NCBI GenBank assembly: GCA_963820795.1
Contig: CAWGBJ010000023.1
Coordinates: forward strand, 263,201-327,200
Length of the DNA: 64,000 bases
Source of the DNA: Roseiarcus sp963820795
GTDB lineage: Bacteria > Pseudomonadota > Alphaproteobacteria > Rhizobiales > Beijerinckiaceae
Direction of reading: 5' to 3'
Both the position numbers and the translations under genes were made by a program. The first letter of the stretch is position 1. Every line of letters starts with the position of its first letter. The notes below the pieces were generated by a model. That model searched no databases. It was not told the origin of the DNA and saw only the letters and a program-made list of their open reading frames with translations. Shown in pieces: positions 9,083-18,536 of the stretch.

Positions 9083-11626
9083 ATGGGTGAGGACCGGCAG
9101 AGATTGTCGAAGCGGCGGTGGGGTCTCGCGGCTCTCTTCGCCGGCTCCAGCGTGGCGATGGCGATGGCCGTCGCTCCGGTGGGCGCGCAGGAGATCCACG
9201 GCACGCCGGGCGCGCCGAACGCGACAATCACGATCGACGGCCACGTGCTGCCGCCGCCGTCGCAGAAGTTCGGCGGCGAGATCGGACTCAACGCCGCGCA
9301 GTCGAAGCCCTATTGGCCGATGCGCGTGGTGCCGCCGAAGGGCGCGCCGAACATCCTCCTGATCATGACCGACGACGTCGGCTTCGGCGCGCCCTCGACC
9401 TTCGGCGGCGTCATCCCGACGCCGGCGCTCGACCGCATCGCCAACAACGGCCTGCGTTACACAAATTTTCATTCTACGGCCCTCTGCTCGCCGACGCGCG
9501 CGGCGCTCATCACTGGCCGCAACCACCATTCGGTTGGCTTCGGCGTCGTCTCAGAGGGGTCGACGGGCTTCCCCGGCTACAACAGCGTCATCGGCAGAGA
9601 CAGCGCCACCATCGGCCGGATTTTGCGCGAGAACGGCTACCGCACCGCGTGGTTTGGCAAGGACCACAATACGCCAACCTACCAAACGAGCCAGGCGGGG
9701 CCGTTCGACCAATGGCCGACCGGCATGGGCTTCGACTATTTCTACGGCTTCATCGGCGGCGACACGAGCCAGTGGGAGCCGAACCTCTTCCGCAACACGA
9801 CGGCGATCTACCCCTACGTCGGGCATGAGGGGAAGTGGAACCTGATCACGGCGATGGCGGATGACGCTGTCCACTGGATGAACCAGATGCACGACATCGA
9901 TCCTACGATGCCGTGGTTCGTCTATTACGTTCCCGGCGGCACCCACGCGCCGCACCAGCCGACACAGGAATGGGTGCAGAAGATCAGCGACATGCATCTC
10001 TTCGACAAGGGCTGGAATGCGCTCCGCGATCAGATCTTCGCCAATCAAAAGAGGCTCGGCGTGATCCCGCAGGACGCACAGTTGACGCCTTGGCCGGATA
10101 ACCTCTTGCAGCGTTGGGACCAGACGACCGACGAGGAAAAGAAGCTCTTCATCCGTCAGGCTGATGTCTACGCCGCCTATCTCGCCTATACCGACCACGA
10201 GATCGGCCGGGTCATCCAGGCGGTCGAGGACATGGGCGAGCTCGACAACACGCTGATCATCTACATCAGCGGCGACAACGGCGCCTCGGCCGAAGGCTCG
10301 CCGAAAGGCACGCCGAGCGAGGTGTTGCAGTTCAACGGCGTCGAGTTGCCGGTCGCGGCGCAGATGAAGTTCTTCGACGTCTGGAACACTCAATACGCAT
10401 TCAGCCACTACGCTGTGCCGTGGGCCTGGGCGTTCGACACGCCCTACAAATGGGTGAAGCAAGTCCCGTCCTTCTTCGGCGGCACGCGCCAGGGCGTGGC
10501 GATCTCCTGGCCGGGCCACATCACCGACAGGGGCGGCGTGCGGTGGCAGTTCCATCACGTGATCGACGTTGTGCCGACTTTGCTGGAAGTGACGGGCATC
10601 CCGGCGCCAGACATGGTCGACGGCATCGCGCAGAAGCCGATCGAGGGCGTCAGCATGGCCTACAGCTTCGACAAGGCGAACGCCGATAAACCCTCGCCGC
10701 ACAAGATCCAGTATTTCGAGATGCTCGGAGTGCAGGGCCTCTATGACGACGGCTGGATGCTGAGCGGCGTGCCGAAGCGCGCGCCGTGGCAGTTGCTCGG
10801 CGCGGCCATCCAAGATCCAGCAACCGCCTATAAGTTCGAGCTGTACGATGTCCGGCATGACTGGACGCAATACACTGACATTGCGGCCGCCAATCCGACT
10901 AAGGTCAAGGAGATGACGGACCTGATGTTTGGCGAGTTCGCCAAATATCAGGTGCTGCCGCTCGACGCCGCAGCCATGACGCGCATAGTGGTCCAAAGAC
11001 CCAGCCTGATCGCGGGCCGCAAGGTCTTCACCTACTCCGGCGAGCCGATAACCGGCATTCCCAACGGCGAGGCGCCGAACCTGCTCAACACGTCCTACAC
11101 CATCACCGCCGACATCGACGTGCCGGAGGGCGGCGGCGACGGCGTAATCGTCACCCAGGGCGGGCGGTTCGGCGGCTACGGGCTCTATCTCATGAAGGGC
11201 AAGCCGGTCTTCACCTGGAACCTGCTCGACCTCAAGCGGGTGAAGTGGCAAGGGGCGGACGCACTGACCCCCGGCAAGCACACGCTGGTCTACGACTTCA
11301 AATATGACGGGCTCGGCTTCGCCACGCTGGCGTTCAACAACATCAGCGGCATCGGTCACGGGGGCGTCGGAACGTTGTCGGTGGACGGCAAGGAGGTCGC
11401 GACGCAGCGGATGGAGCGGACGGTGCCTCTGATGCTGCCGTGGGACGAGACGCTCGACATCGGCTCCGACACCGGCACGCCGGTCGACGACGCCGATTAT
11501 CACGTGCCGTTCGCCTTCACCGGCACAATTGACAAGCTGACGATCGCAGTCTCCGCGCCGGTGCTGACCGACGAGGACAAGCAGAAGCTGATGGAGGCCG
11601 AGCACGCGGCGCAGGACGCGAACTGA
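9083..11626 (+). CDS. Arylsulfatase (exported, extended C-terminal domain)
   Basis: An 847-residue sulfatase that hydrolyses sulfate esters. The sulfatase signature CSPTRAALITGRN is present with the Cys at residue 135 that is oxidised to formylglycine; the calcium-binding aspartates follow LIMTDDVGFG (Asp97, Asp98), and a late metal site is in ISGDNGASAEGSP. An N-terminal signal peptide ends around VGAQE, so the enzyme is periplasmic. The catalytic part ends near residue 560; the remaining about 280 residues look like a beta-sandwich domain seen in large bacterial arylsulfatases. I chose the ATG at 9083 because a GAGGAGGG ribosome binding site precedes it and the signal peptide follows. Confidence 0.93.
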   Translation: MGEDRQRLSKRRWGLAALFAGSSVAMAMAVAPVGAQEIHGTPGAPNATITIDGHVLPPPSQKFGGEIGLNAAQSKPYWPMRVVPPKGAPNILLIMTDDVGFGAPSTFGGVIPTPALDRIANNGLRYTNFHSTALCSPTRAALITGRNHHSVGFGVVSEGSTGFPGYNSVIGRDSATIGRILRENGYRTAWFGKDHNTPTYQTSQAGPFDQWPTGMGFDYFYGFIGGDTSQWEPNLFRNTTAIYPYVGHEGKWNLITAMADDAVHWMNQMHDIDPTMPWFVYYVPGGTHAPHQPTQEWVQKISDMHLFDKGWNALRDQIFANQKRLGVIPQDAQLTPWPDNLLQRWDQTTDEEKKLFIRQADVYAAYLAYTDHEIGRVIQAVEDMGELDNTLIIYISGDNGASAEGSPKGTPSEVLQFNGVELPVAAQMKFFDVWNTQYAFSHYAVPWAWAFDTPYKWVKQVPSFFGGTRQGVAISWPGHITDRGGVRWQFHHVIDVVPTLLEVTGIPAPDMVDGIAQKPIEGVSMAYSFDKANADKPSPHKIQYFEMLGVQGLYDDGWMLSGVPKRAPWQLLGAAIQDPATAYKFELYDVRHDWTQYTDIAAANPTKVKEMTDLMFGEFAKYQVLPLDAAAMTRIVVQRPSLIAGRKVFTYSGEPITGIPNGEAPNLLNTSYTITADIDVPEGGGDGVIVTQGGRFGGYGLYLMKGKPVFTWNLLDLKRVKWQGADALTPGKHTLVYDFKYDGLGFATLAFNNISGIGHGGVGTLSVDGKEVATQRMERTVPLMLPWDETLDIGSDTGTPVDDADYHVPFAFTGTIDKLTIAVSAPVLTDEDKQKLMEAEHAAQDAN

Positions 11627-11677
11627 GCGTTCCGAAGACGAGCGACGCGAAACTGCGGGAGCGTCTTCGGCGCAATT

Positions 11678-11722
11678 GCGACGCCGCAGCTTGCGGCGTC
11701 GCCCTATCCAAGCGAAGCTTGG
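11678..11722 (+). terminator. Two hairpins after the arylsulfatase
   Basis: A perfect 11-bp inverted repeat (GCGACGCCGCA, 3-base loop) at 11678-11702 is followed by a 6-bp perfect hairpin CCAAGC-GAA-GCTTGG at 11708-11722. There is no T-run, so intrinsic termination is likely but not certain. Confidence 0.5.
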
Positions 11723-12006
11723 CGTAAAGGCGCAAAGCAAGCGCAGCGTTTCGCCGCGGACAGAACCCATTCAAGACCTCGAGGAGCGGGCGACGAGCGA
11801 TCTTCCCTGAGCGCCGGGCGGACCCGCTTGCCCTGGTTCTGGCATCCTGGTGAACACGCGTGGCAGCGCGCATCGCAGAGCGCATGCGGGCGAAGCGTAC
11901 ATGTGCGGTTCAGGATGGTTCGACTAACTCAGAAGACGCGCGCCAGGATTAGCGTGCGACAGGAAGCAGGCGCGGGCAAGCGCATTGTTGCCGGAGGATG
12001 GCTGAC
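11723..12006. other. Intergenic region, no gene seen
   Basis: About 280 bases before the Cys-rich repeat protein. No plausible coding sequence or repeat. A GGAGG ribosome binding site at its right end serves the next gene. Confidence 0.45.
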
Positions 12007-12375
12007 ATGAAGACGTTGACGATCGCGGCCGCTTTTGGCGCAGCCCTGCTCGTGAGCCATTCGGCTCTCGCCGCCCCCTCGGCGTTGGCCAAGGCCTGCG
12101 CGGCCGACGTCAAGAAATACTGCGGCGACGTGAAGCCCCGCAAAGGCGCGGTCGCGGATTGTATGAAATCGCACTACACCGACCTCTCGGCCGATTGCCA
12201 GGTGGCGTACGTTCGCGCGGCCGCGGTCGGCAAGTCCTGCAAAGCGGACATCAAGCAGTTCTGCGCCGACGCCAAGTCCGGCAAGCGCGGCGCCGACTGC
12301 TTGAAATCGCACGCGGCGGACCTCAGCAGCGGCTGCAAGGACGCCATGGCGAAGGCGGGGGCCGGCAACAAGTAA
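12007..12375 (+). CDS. Exported cysteine-rich (GLG1-type) repeat protein
   Basis: A 122-residue protein with a signal peptide (MKTLTIAAAFGAALLVSHSALA) and two Cys-rich repeats of the GLG1 type: CAADVKKYCGDVKPRKG...CMKSHYTDLSADC and CKADIKQFCADAKSGK...CLKSHAADLSSGC. Four cysteines per repeat probably form disulfides in the periplasm. I prefer this ATG over one nine bases earlier, which overlaps the GGAGG ribosome binding site. Function of such bacterial proteins is unknown. Confidence 0.85.
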   Translation: MKTLTIAAAFGAALLVSHSALAAPSALAKACAADVKKYCGDVKPRKGAVADCMKSHYTDLSADCQVAYVRAAAVGKSCKADIKQFCADAKSGKRGADCLKSHAADLSSGCKDAMAKAGAGNK

Positions 12376-12484
12376 CCCACAAACATTCGCGGTTCGAGGG
12401 CGCCCGCTCCAGCGGAAAGCGAGCGCCATCTCTGGCGACGCGCCAGCCATCCGCTTATCCATCGTTCAACTGAAGGAGAACGTC

Positions 12485-12721
12485 ATGAGAAAGATTGCCG
12501 CCGGTCTGCTGGTTCTCGGCCTTTTTGCCGGGGCTGCGACAGAGGCCAATGCCGCCGCCTGCGCCGCCGGCCGTTACCATGCGGGCTGCGTCGGTCCCCG
12601 CGGCGGCGCGGTCGTCGGGCACCGGCCCTATGGCTACGGCTATCACGGCGCGGCCGTCGTGCACCCGGGCTATGGCCGCCACTGCTACCGCGGCGTCGGC
12701 GGCGCGCTTGTGTGCCGCTGA
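12485..12721 (+). CDS. Small secreted Gly/Tyr/His-rich protein
   Basis: A 78-residue protein with an AAGGAGAA ribosome binding site, a signal peptide ending ANAAA and a mature part rich in Gly, Tyr, His and Arg (HRPYGYGYHGAAVVHPGYG) with four cysteines. Similar small exported proteins are frequent in Rhizobiales and Bradyrhizobium relatives; no function is established. Confidence 0.78.
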   Translation: MRKIAAGLLVLGLFAGAATEANAAACAAGRYHAGCVGPRGGAVVGHRPYGYGYHGAAVVHPGYGRHCYRGVGGALVCR

Positions 12722-12742
12722 GGCGGGTCGACTGGCTAAGCT

Positions 12743-12803
12743 CAACGCCGGCGAACGGGACCTGAACTCACGATCGCCGGCGACTCTCGTTTTGCCGGCG
12801 TTG
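12743..12803. terminator. Inverted repeat between convergent genes
   Basis: CAACGCCGGC at 12743-12752 pairs perfectly with GCCGGCGTTG at 12794-12803. It sits between two converging genes and may act as a bidirectional terminator. Confidence 0.4.
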
Positions 12804-12805
12804 CT

Positions 12806-13651
12806 TCAGAAGCTGTACTTGAAGCCGGCGAATGGCCCGTACATCCACTGCTGGTAGCGGAAGCTCCTCGGCTGGAAGGTCACCTCATTGAAGCCAGTAT
12901 CCTGATTTGTGTAGGTGTACATGACGCGATATCCGAGCGTCGTCGCGATGTTGGGGGTCCATTTGTAACCGACGGAGGCGAGCGCCTGTCCGGTTGCGCT
13001 GTCGCTCCAGCCGCCGAGGTCCGCAAGGACGTTCATGAACCAGCGGTCGTCGAAACGATACTGCGCGGCGAAGCCGGCGACCGGCATGATCCAGTCCTTG
13101 TTCACGGATTGAGACCCGCTGAACAATCCGAACGGGCCGGTGACGGTGAGCTTGGTCCCGCTGAAGAAGTTGCGGGCGCCGACCGTGCCGTAGAGATCGA
13201 GGTTCGGCACGCCGAGCGGCACGCGAACGCCGCCGAAGGCGGTGACGAACGCCTCATTGAGGGTGAGGTCCGTCTGCCCGCCGTAGAGCACATTGTTGGG
13301 GTTTCGTAAGGTTCCAGAGCCACCGATCCGAGCCCAAACGAAATCGATACCGCCGATGAACATGTCGTTGCGGGCGACCACGCTGCCCATGAACGCGCCT
13401 TGAAAGTGCTCGAGCACCTTGCCGAAGCTCGCGTAATAAGGCAGCGTCGGCAGGGTGCCGAAGCCCGTGCTTCCTGCAATGCTGGACGCCCAGCCGTAGC
13501 CGGTCAGCTCGAAACGCCAGGTCGACGGGATTACAGGCACGGGGATCGGGGCGGGGGCCTCCTTCTTCGTCGGCAGGTCGGCGGCGACGGCGGGAGCGGC
13601 CGAGAGAACGCCGACCGCCAACAGCAGCATTTCTTTTGTCACGCCCCTCAT
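12806..13651 (-). CDS. Outer-membrane beta-barrel protein
   Basis: A 281-residue outer-membrane barrel protein. The start at 13651 gives a signal peptide (RGVTKEMLLLAVGVLSAAPAVAAD) followed by ADLPTKKEAP, a proline-rich linker and a barrel ending in FKYSF, with aromatic C-terminus for BAM recognition. A GGGGAC sequence before the ATG can act as ribosome binding site. Strand patterns such as TWRFELTGYGWASS and YKWTPNIATTLGYRVMYTYT match small porin-like OMPs of alphaproteobacteria. Role unknown. Confidence 0.85.
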   Translation of the reverse strand: MRGVTKEMLLLAVGVLSAAPAVAADLPTKKEAPAPIPVPVIPSTWRFELTGYGWASSIAGSTGFGTLPTLPYYASFGKVLEHFQGAFMGSVVARNDMFIGGIDFVWARIGGSGTLRNPNNVLYGGQTDLTLNEAFVTAFGGVRVPLGVPNLDLYGTVGARNFFSGTKLTVTGPFGLFSGSQSVNKDWIMPVAGFAAQYRFDDRWFMNVLADLGGWSDSATGQALASVGYKWTPNIATTLGYRVMYTYTNQDTGFNEVTFQPRSFRYQQWMYGPFAGFKYSF

Positions 13652-13917
13652 GAAACGTCCCCGAAATCGCCCGCCGCACTTCTTCAAACTTGATCTGCTT
13701 TGCAAAAGCTTAGGACGTCGGCCTTTCGGGCGGCAAGGCGTGACGGCTGCGGATCGTGCCCCGGCTTCGAAAAAGCGCGGGCCGTGACAGAAAGAACACG
13801 GTTCCGGCGAACGACGGGGTTTCGGGAGTCCGGGTTGCATTTCCGGGCGCCGCTCTTCATTGTCGACACTCTGAGCTGGGGGCGCTGACACAGCGAAGGC
13901 AGGCGCGGCGGAGATTC

Positions 13918-14346
13918 ATGGCGGTCGTCGCCGATATCGATCATCTGAGCCTGGCGATCACCCATGCGACAGCGCCGGCATTCATGCTGGGCGCCGTGGC
14001 GGGGTTCCTGTCGATCCTGATCGCCAGGATGGAACGGATCATCGATCGCAACCGCGCCCTGCAATCCGCGGACGCCGCCCCTGCCGATCCCTCGCTCAGG
14101 CAGGCGCTGGGCAAGTCATACGCGCGCCGCGTGACGCTGCTCGGCGCCGCCATCTATTTCGCCGTGCTGAGCGCGCTGGTGACGGCGATGCTGCTGGCCG
14201 CCGCGTTTCTCGCAGCGCTCGCCGGCATCTCGCATGGCGGGATTGTCGCGATGATGTTCGTCATCGCGCTGGCGCTGCTGATCGCCTCGCTTGTCCAGTT
14301 CGCGAGGGAGATCCGCCTGCAAATGGCGATGGCGCATCTCGATTGA
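13918..14346 (+). CDS. DUF2721 family membrane protein
   Basis: A 142-residue protein that fits the DUF2721 pattern: a first hydrophobic helix (APAFMLGAVAGFLSILIARMERIIDR) followed by a charged segment, then two long helices (LLGAAIYFAVLSALVTAMLLAAAFLA, GIVAMMFVIALALLIASLVQFAREI). It is an inner-membrane protein of unknown function. The ATG at 13918 was chosen since the upstream extension lacks protein character. Confidence 0.8.
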   Translation: MAVVADIDHLSLAITHATAPAFMLGAVAGFLSILIARMERIIDRNRALQSADAAPADPSLRQALGKSYARRVTLLGAAIYFAVLSALVTAMLLAAAFLAALAGISHGGIVAMMFVIALALLIASLVQFAREIRLQMAMAHLD

Positions 14347-14432
14347 CCGGTTTCAAATTATCACATCGGCCTCTCGACATTCGCGTCATTAGGGGCTTGA
14401 ATGAAGGCGTCGGCGAGCGGTGGGTAACGACT

Positions 14433-14672
14433 ATGAGAGCTAAGGTTCTCGGGACGGCAGCCATCCTTGCAGTCACCCTCTCCGCAAGCGTTCCCGCCGA
14501 GGCGCAGTACGCCTATCCGGTGATCATCGTCCCGCCGCCGCCGGCCCAGAACCTCGTCATGCCGAGGCCCGCGCCAAAGCCGGCCAATCCGAGCGCCTCG
14601 ACGCTGCCACCCGACACTGCGCCAAATCAGAGCACATGTCATTACGAGGGCAGGACGAGGGTTTGCCGCTAG
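14433..14672 (+). CDS. Small exported proline-rich protein
   Basis: A 79-residue protein with a signal peptide (RAKVLGTAAILAVTLSASVPAEA) and a mature part rich in Pro and Ala, ending in a Cys-containing tail CHYEGRTRVCR. The ribosome binding site is weak. Unknown function. Confidence 0.55.
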   Translation: MRAKVLGTAAILAVTLSASVPAEAQYAYPVIIVPPPPAQNLVMPRPAPKPANPSASTLPPDTAPNQSTCHYEGRTRVCR

Positions 14673-14722
14673 CGGCTCGAGTTCGGGCCGCTAGCCTCCG
14701 CCGCGATCGTGAATTCCCGACC

Positions 14723-15742
14723 TCAGCGGATCGGCGGCGCGTACATGATGCCGCCGTTGTCCCAAAGCTCGTTGAGGCCGCGCGGAATGCCGAGTTTCGA
14801 ATGGACGCCGACGTTGCGGTCGAACATCTCGCCATAATTGCCGACGGCGCGGATGGCGTTGACAGCCCAGGCGTTCGGGAGGCCGAGCGGTTTGCCGAAC
14901 TCGCCCTCGGTTCCGACGAGGCGCTTCACCGAAGGCTTCTGCGACTGCATCGCGTCGTCGACCGTCTTCGACCCGACGCCGAGCTCCTCCGCGTCGATCA
15001 GGGCGAAATTGACCCACTTGACGGTATTGAACCACTGCATGTCGTCCTGCCGCACCACGGGTCCGAGCGGCTCCTTCGAGATCACGTCGGGCAGGATGGC
15101 GTTGTCGCTGGGCTTCGCCATCTGCAGGCGCAGCGCGAAGAGTCCGGACTCGTCGCTCGTCAGCACGTTGCACTTGCCGGCCTGATAGTCGGCAAGGACG
15201 TCGGCGACCGTCGCGCCGCGGACGATCTCGTAGTTCATGTGGTTCGATTCGAAGAAGTCGACGAAGTTGGGCTCGGACGTCGTTCCGGACTGCACGCAGA
15301 CCTTGCTGCCGTCGAGTTCGAGCGCTGAAGTCAGCTTGCGGCTCTTGGGAACGAGGAACGCCTGCCCGTCGTAGTAGTCGACCCCGGCGAAGACGACGCC
15401 CGAATCGATCTCGCGTCCCATCGTCCAGGTCGAGTTGCGCGACAGCACGTCGATCTGCTTGTTCTTGAGCGCGTCGAACCGCTCCGCAGCCGAAAGCGGC
15501 ACGTACTGCACCTTCGACGGATCATTGAAAATGGCGGCGGCCAGCGCGCGGCAGAAGTCGACGTCGAAGCCGGACCAGTCGCCCTTGTCGTCCTTGAACG
15601 AGAAGCCCTCGAGCCCCTGGCTCACGCCGCAGATGAGCGAGCCGCGATCCTGCACGGTTTTGAGCGTCTGCTGCGCCTCGGCGATCGACACGCCGAAGCC
15701 GAGGGCCGCCGCGGCGGTGAGGAGCGGAATGAAAAAGCGCAT
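14723..15742 (-). CDS. Amino-acid ABC transporter substrate-binding protein
   Basis: A 339-residue periplasmic solute-binding protein of family 3, resembling AapJ/BztA general amino-acid receptors: signal peptide ending IAEAQQ, then VQDRGSLICGVSQGLEGFS, DFCRALAAAIF, TWTMGREIDSGVVFAGVDYYDG. It would deliver polar amino acids to a membrane transporter, but no permease or ATPase gene is adjacent, so it is an orphan here. Length agrees with the family. Confidence 0.9.
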   Translation of the reverse strand: MRFFIPLLTAAAALGFGVSIAEAQQTLKTVQDRGSLICGVSQGLEGFSFKDDKGDWSGFDVDFCRALAAAIFNDPSKVQYVPLSAAERFDALKNKQIDVLSRNSTWTMGREIDSGVVFAGVDYYDGQAFLVPKSRKLTSALELDGSKVCVQSGTTSEPNFVDFFESNHMNYEIVRGATVADVLADYQAGKCNVLTSDESGLFALRLQMAKPSDNAILPDVISKEPLGPVVRQDDMQWFNTVKWVNFALIDAEELGVGSKTVDDAMQSQKPSVKRLVGTEGEFGKPLGLPNAWAVNAIRAVGNYGEMFDRNVGVHSKLGIPRGLNELWDNGGIMYAPPIR

Positions 15743-15790
15743 GACCAGCCTCGAAAGCTAGGGCGAAGATTCAAAAGCTACGGCGATCGC

Positions 15791-16408
15791 TTAAAGGGCG
15801 ACCGCCTGCTTGATGATGACCTTGGTGCCGACCGGCACGCGGTCGTAAAGGTCGATCACATCCTCATTGACCAGCCGGAAGCAGCCAGACGAGACGGCGT
15901 GTCCGATCGTCTGCGGCTGGTTGGTGCCGTGAATGCGATAGACCGTCTGGCCGAGATAGAACGCGCGGGCGCCCAGCGGATTGCCGGGTCCGCCGGCCAT
16001 GAAGCGCGGCAGGTACGGCTGGCGCTCGATCATCTCCGGCGGCGGCCGCCAGTCCGGCCATTCCTGCTTGCGCGAGATCTTCTGCAGGCCCGACCACTGG
16101 AAGCCCACGCGCCCGACCCCGATGCCGTAGCGCAGGGCGCGGTTGTTGGGCTGCACGAGGTAGAGGAAGCGCTGACTGGTGTCGATGATGAGCGTGCCCG
16201 GCGCTTCAGATGTGCGGAAGAACACCTCCTGGCGCTCGTAGGCGCCGGTCAGCTGCTCCTCTTCCGGCGTGGGCTGATAGCCCGGCTGGTCGACGACGTT
16301 CATGTCGATCTGCTGCGCCGTCGCCAACACGCCCGGAACCACCAGCGCCGCCGCGGCGATCGCCGCGGCCAGCGCCGTTCGTATGAAAGAACCCGCTCGA
16401 ACCGTCAT
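15791..16408 (-). CDS. L,D-transpeptidase (YkuD/ErfK family)
   Basis: A 205-residue exported enzyme that makes 3-3 peptidoglycan crosslinks or attaches proteins to the wall. The YkuD motif is complete: His160 in YRIHG, then IGHAVSSGCFRL with catalytic Cys176. The N-terminus carries a signal peptide (TALAAAIAAAALVVPGVLA). The domain occupies about residues 70-200, which is most of the protein. It lies between two other minus-strand genes and is probably transcribed with one or both. Confidence 0.92.
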   Translation of the reverse strand: MTVRAGSFIRTALAAAIAAAALVVPGVLATAQQIDMNVVDQPGYQPTPEEEQLTGAYERQEVFFRTSEAPGTLIIDTSQRFLYLVQPNNRALRYGIGVGRVGFQWSGLQKISRKQEWPDWRPPPEMIERQPYLPRFMAGGPGNPLGARAFYLGQTVYRIHGTNQPQTIGHAVSSGCFRLVNEDVIDLYDRVPVGTKVIIKQAVAL

Positions 16409-16442
16409 GCACGCTCCATGGGATGGGAAAGCCCGGTTGTTT

Positions 16443-16913
16443 TCACGCCTTCTTGGCGCCGCAGCGCTCGTAGACCATCGTGCCGTAGCGCGCGGCGTTG
16501 TCGGGATCGACCCAGATCGTGGTGAACGAATTCGGGTCTACGTTCAGGACTTCGCGATCGTCGGCCGTCGGGGCGTCGCCGGGCGGCCCGAGATAGCTCT
16601 TGCCGTCCGGGCCGGCCTTCATCACGAGTTCCTCAAGCTTCGGCTGATCGGCGAGATACATCATCACGCCGCCATTCGGACCCTGGTTGATGACATAGGG
16701 CTTGTTGCACTGCGCGGACGCTTCCTTCATCGTGCGCGCCCTGTCGGCGTCCTTATGGTAGGAGGCCAATCCCCATTTGCCGACGAGCGCCACGGCGCTG
16801 ACGCTCGGCGCGGCGGCCACCGGCGGCGGCGGCGCCTCTGTTTGGCAACCGCCGAGAGCGGCCGCAGCGAATCCCGCCAGGCCCAACGCGCCGACACGAT
16901 GTACGATGCCCAC
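16443..16913 (-). CDS. Putative lipoprotein
   Basis: About 156 residues. A GTG start at 16913, behind GAGGGGG, gives a short signal peptide ending in the lipobox AALGGC, so the mature protein is probably lipid-anchored. The mature part starts with a Pro/Ala linker and then a compact domain (VALVGKWGLASYHKDADRA ... CGAKKA) with two cysteines. It vaguely resembles small AprI/Inh-like barrels by its GKW opening, but I do not assign it. Confidence 0.68.
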   Translation of the reverse strand: MGIVHRVGALGLAGFAAAALGGCQTEAPPPPVAAAPSVSAVALVGKWGLASYHKDADRARTMKEASAQCNKPYVINQGPNGGVMMYLADQPKLEELVMKAGPDGKSYLGPPGDAPTADDREVLNVDPNSFTTIWVDPDNAARYGTMVYERCGAKKA

Positions 16914-17306
16914 CAACGCCCCCTCAACCTGTGCCTCGCCTAGAGCAACCCGCGCCGCAACACCGCGAAATTCTTGAATGTGTTGTTTTGCGACGCCTCT
17001 GCTAGCAAACGAAGCGCATCGGGTCAACGCTGGGTCCCAGACCGGTTCTGCTTCGTTCAAAGCAGGGTCCTGATGCAGGGTTCCGGCTCCGTCGCGGCCA
17101 GCGGCTGAAACACGGACTTGGCGCCGCGATCTTTCTTGCGGCGATTGCAATGTTCGCCTTTGCCGGCAACCAGCGCTTTGCCGGATGGCTTTGACCCCGG
17201 ACAGCGTCCCCGCCGCGGCCGGCTTGCGGCGCCGCGAGCCGGCGTTTTAGAACTTGGATCTCCGCCAAACGTCTTGCCCGGAATCCCTCAAGCACTGGAA
17301 AGCGCC
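16914..17306. other. Divergent intergenic region, no gene seen
   Basis: About 390 bases between a minus-strand lipoprotein and the plus-strand aldolase. It should hold both promoters; I saw no clear consensus and no coding sequence. Confidence 0.4.
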
Positions 17307-17964
17307 ATGCCTTCGCCGGCCGAAAAGAAGAAACGCCAAAGCATCATCGACGCCTGCCGCTCGATGAACGCGCTCGGCATCAATCAGGGAACCTCGGGCA
17401 ACGTCAGCCTTCGCGAGGGCGATGGGGCGCTGATCACCCCGACGAGTTCTGGCTTACGACCAGATGAGGCCGAAGGACATCGTCGAGATGAGTTTGGACG
17501 GGACCGTGGTCGGACGCGGCCGCCCCTCGACCGAATGGCGATTTCACCTGGCGATCCTGCGCGCGCGACCGGAAGTCAACGCCATCGTTCATGCCCATCC
17601 GACCTACGCCACGACGCTCGCCATCATGGAGCGGGGCATTCCTCCGATCCATTACATGGTCGCCGCCGCGGGCGGCGACACGATCCGCTGCGCCCCCTAC
17701 GCAACCTTCGGCACCGAGGAATTGTCGAACAATGCGGTCGAAGCGCTGAAGGGCCGGATGGCCTGTCTCCTCGCCCATCACGGCATGATCGCGCTCGGGC
17801 CCGATCTTGCGGGCGCCATGTGGCTCGCGGTCGAGGTCGAGACGCTGGCGCGCCAGTACGTCAACTGCCTGCAGCTCGGCGACCCGCCGCTCCTCTCGCC
17901 GGAGGAGATCAGGAACGTCGCCGACCGCATGGCCAATTACGGCCGGTACTCGGCCCCCGGGTGA
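17307..17964 (+). pseudogene. Class II aldolase/adducin family protein, frameshifted
   Basis: A metal-dependent aldolase of the L-fuculose-phosphate aldolase group. The N-terminal part (IIDACRSMNALGINQGTSGN) runs in one frame to GALITPTSS, and the rest (YDQMRPKDIVEMSLDG, then zinc ligands in IVHAHPTYATTLA and LAHHGMI) is in another; the shift lies at about 17440-17455. All catalytic motifs are otherwise present and the total length, about 218 residues, is normal. A single-base indel explains it, so it is either a recent pseudogene or a sequencing error. Confidence 0.82.
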
Positions 17965-18121
17965 ATTGAGCCTCCGCCGACGCTGCGCGCCGGCGCTTGA
18001 TTAACGGGACGAACGGGTCGATATCAATTGAGCGCGCAGATCGCCGGCGAGCAGCGCCTCTCGGCCGGCGCTGGCGCCGCGAGCGAATTTCTTAACCTTT
18101 CGAATTGGTGGAGGACTGAGC

Positions 18122-18490
18122 ATGACTAACGATAAGCGCGACAATCCGGCTGCGGACGCCGCTGCCGCCGCGGCGAAGATGGGCGAGGACATGACGTCGC
18201 AATTCGCCAACGCCGCCAACCTCTACGGCGGCGCCTTCGGCGCTTCGTTCAAGGCCGTGCAGGACTACCAGACCAGGCTCATGCAATTCTTTCAGGCGAA
18301 CGCCGAGGCGAACGTCCGTTTCACCCAGAAGCTGATGGAGGCGCGGTCGCCCTCGGATTTCGTCCAGTTCGTCAGCTCGCATATGCGCGATCGGGCGGTC
18401 GCGATGGGCGAGCAGGCGAAGGAACTCGCGAGCCTGAGCCAGGAGGCGTCGCAAACCGCAATGGAGTCGCTTACTCAGCCGAAGCGCTGA
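18122..18490 (+). CDS. Phasin family protein
   Basis: A 122-residue, almost fully helical protein with the phasin pattern: NAANLYGGAFGASFKAVQDYQ, MQFFQANAEANVRFTQKLMEA, SPSDFVQFVSSHMRDR. Phasins coat polyhydroxyalkanoate granules or act as small structural proteins. A GGAGG ribosome binding site lies seven bases before the ATG. No pha gene is adjacent. Confidence 0.85.
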   Translation: MTNDKRDNPAADAAAAAAKMGEDMTSQFANAANLYGGAFGASFKAVQDYQTRLMQFFQANAEANVRFTQKLMEARSPSDFVQFVSSHMRDRAVAMGEQAKELASLSQEASQTAMESLTQPKR

Positions 18491-18536
18491 GAGGCGGCAT
18501 CGCTCTCGTCAGGCGCGGGGAGCGGACGCGGAGCCA

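Noticed and set aside
9551..11770. 739-codon minus-strand frame opposite the arylsulfatase
   Set aside because: Composition (Arg, His, Val, Asp) is typical of an antisense shadow, and the plus strand encodes a complete sulfatase with catalytic motifs.
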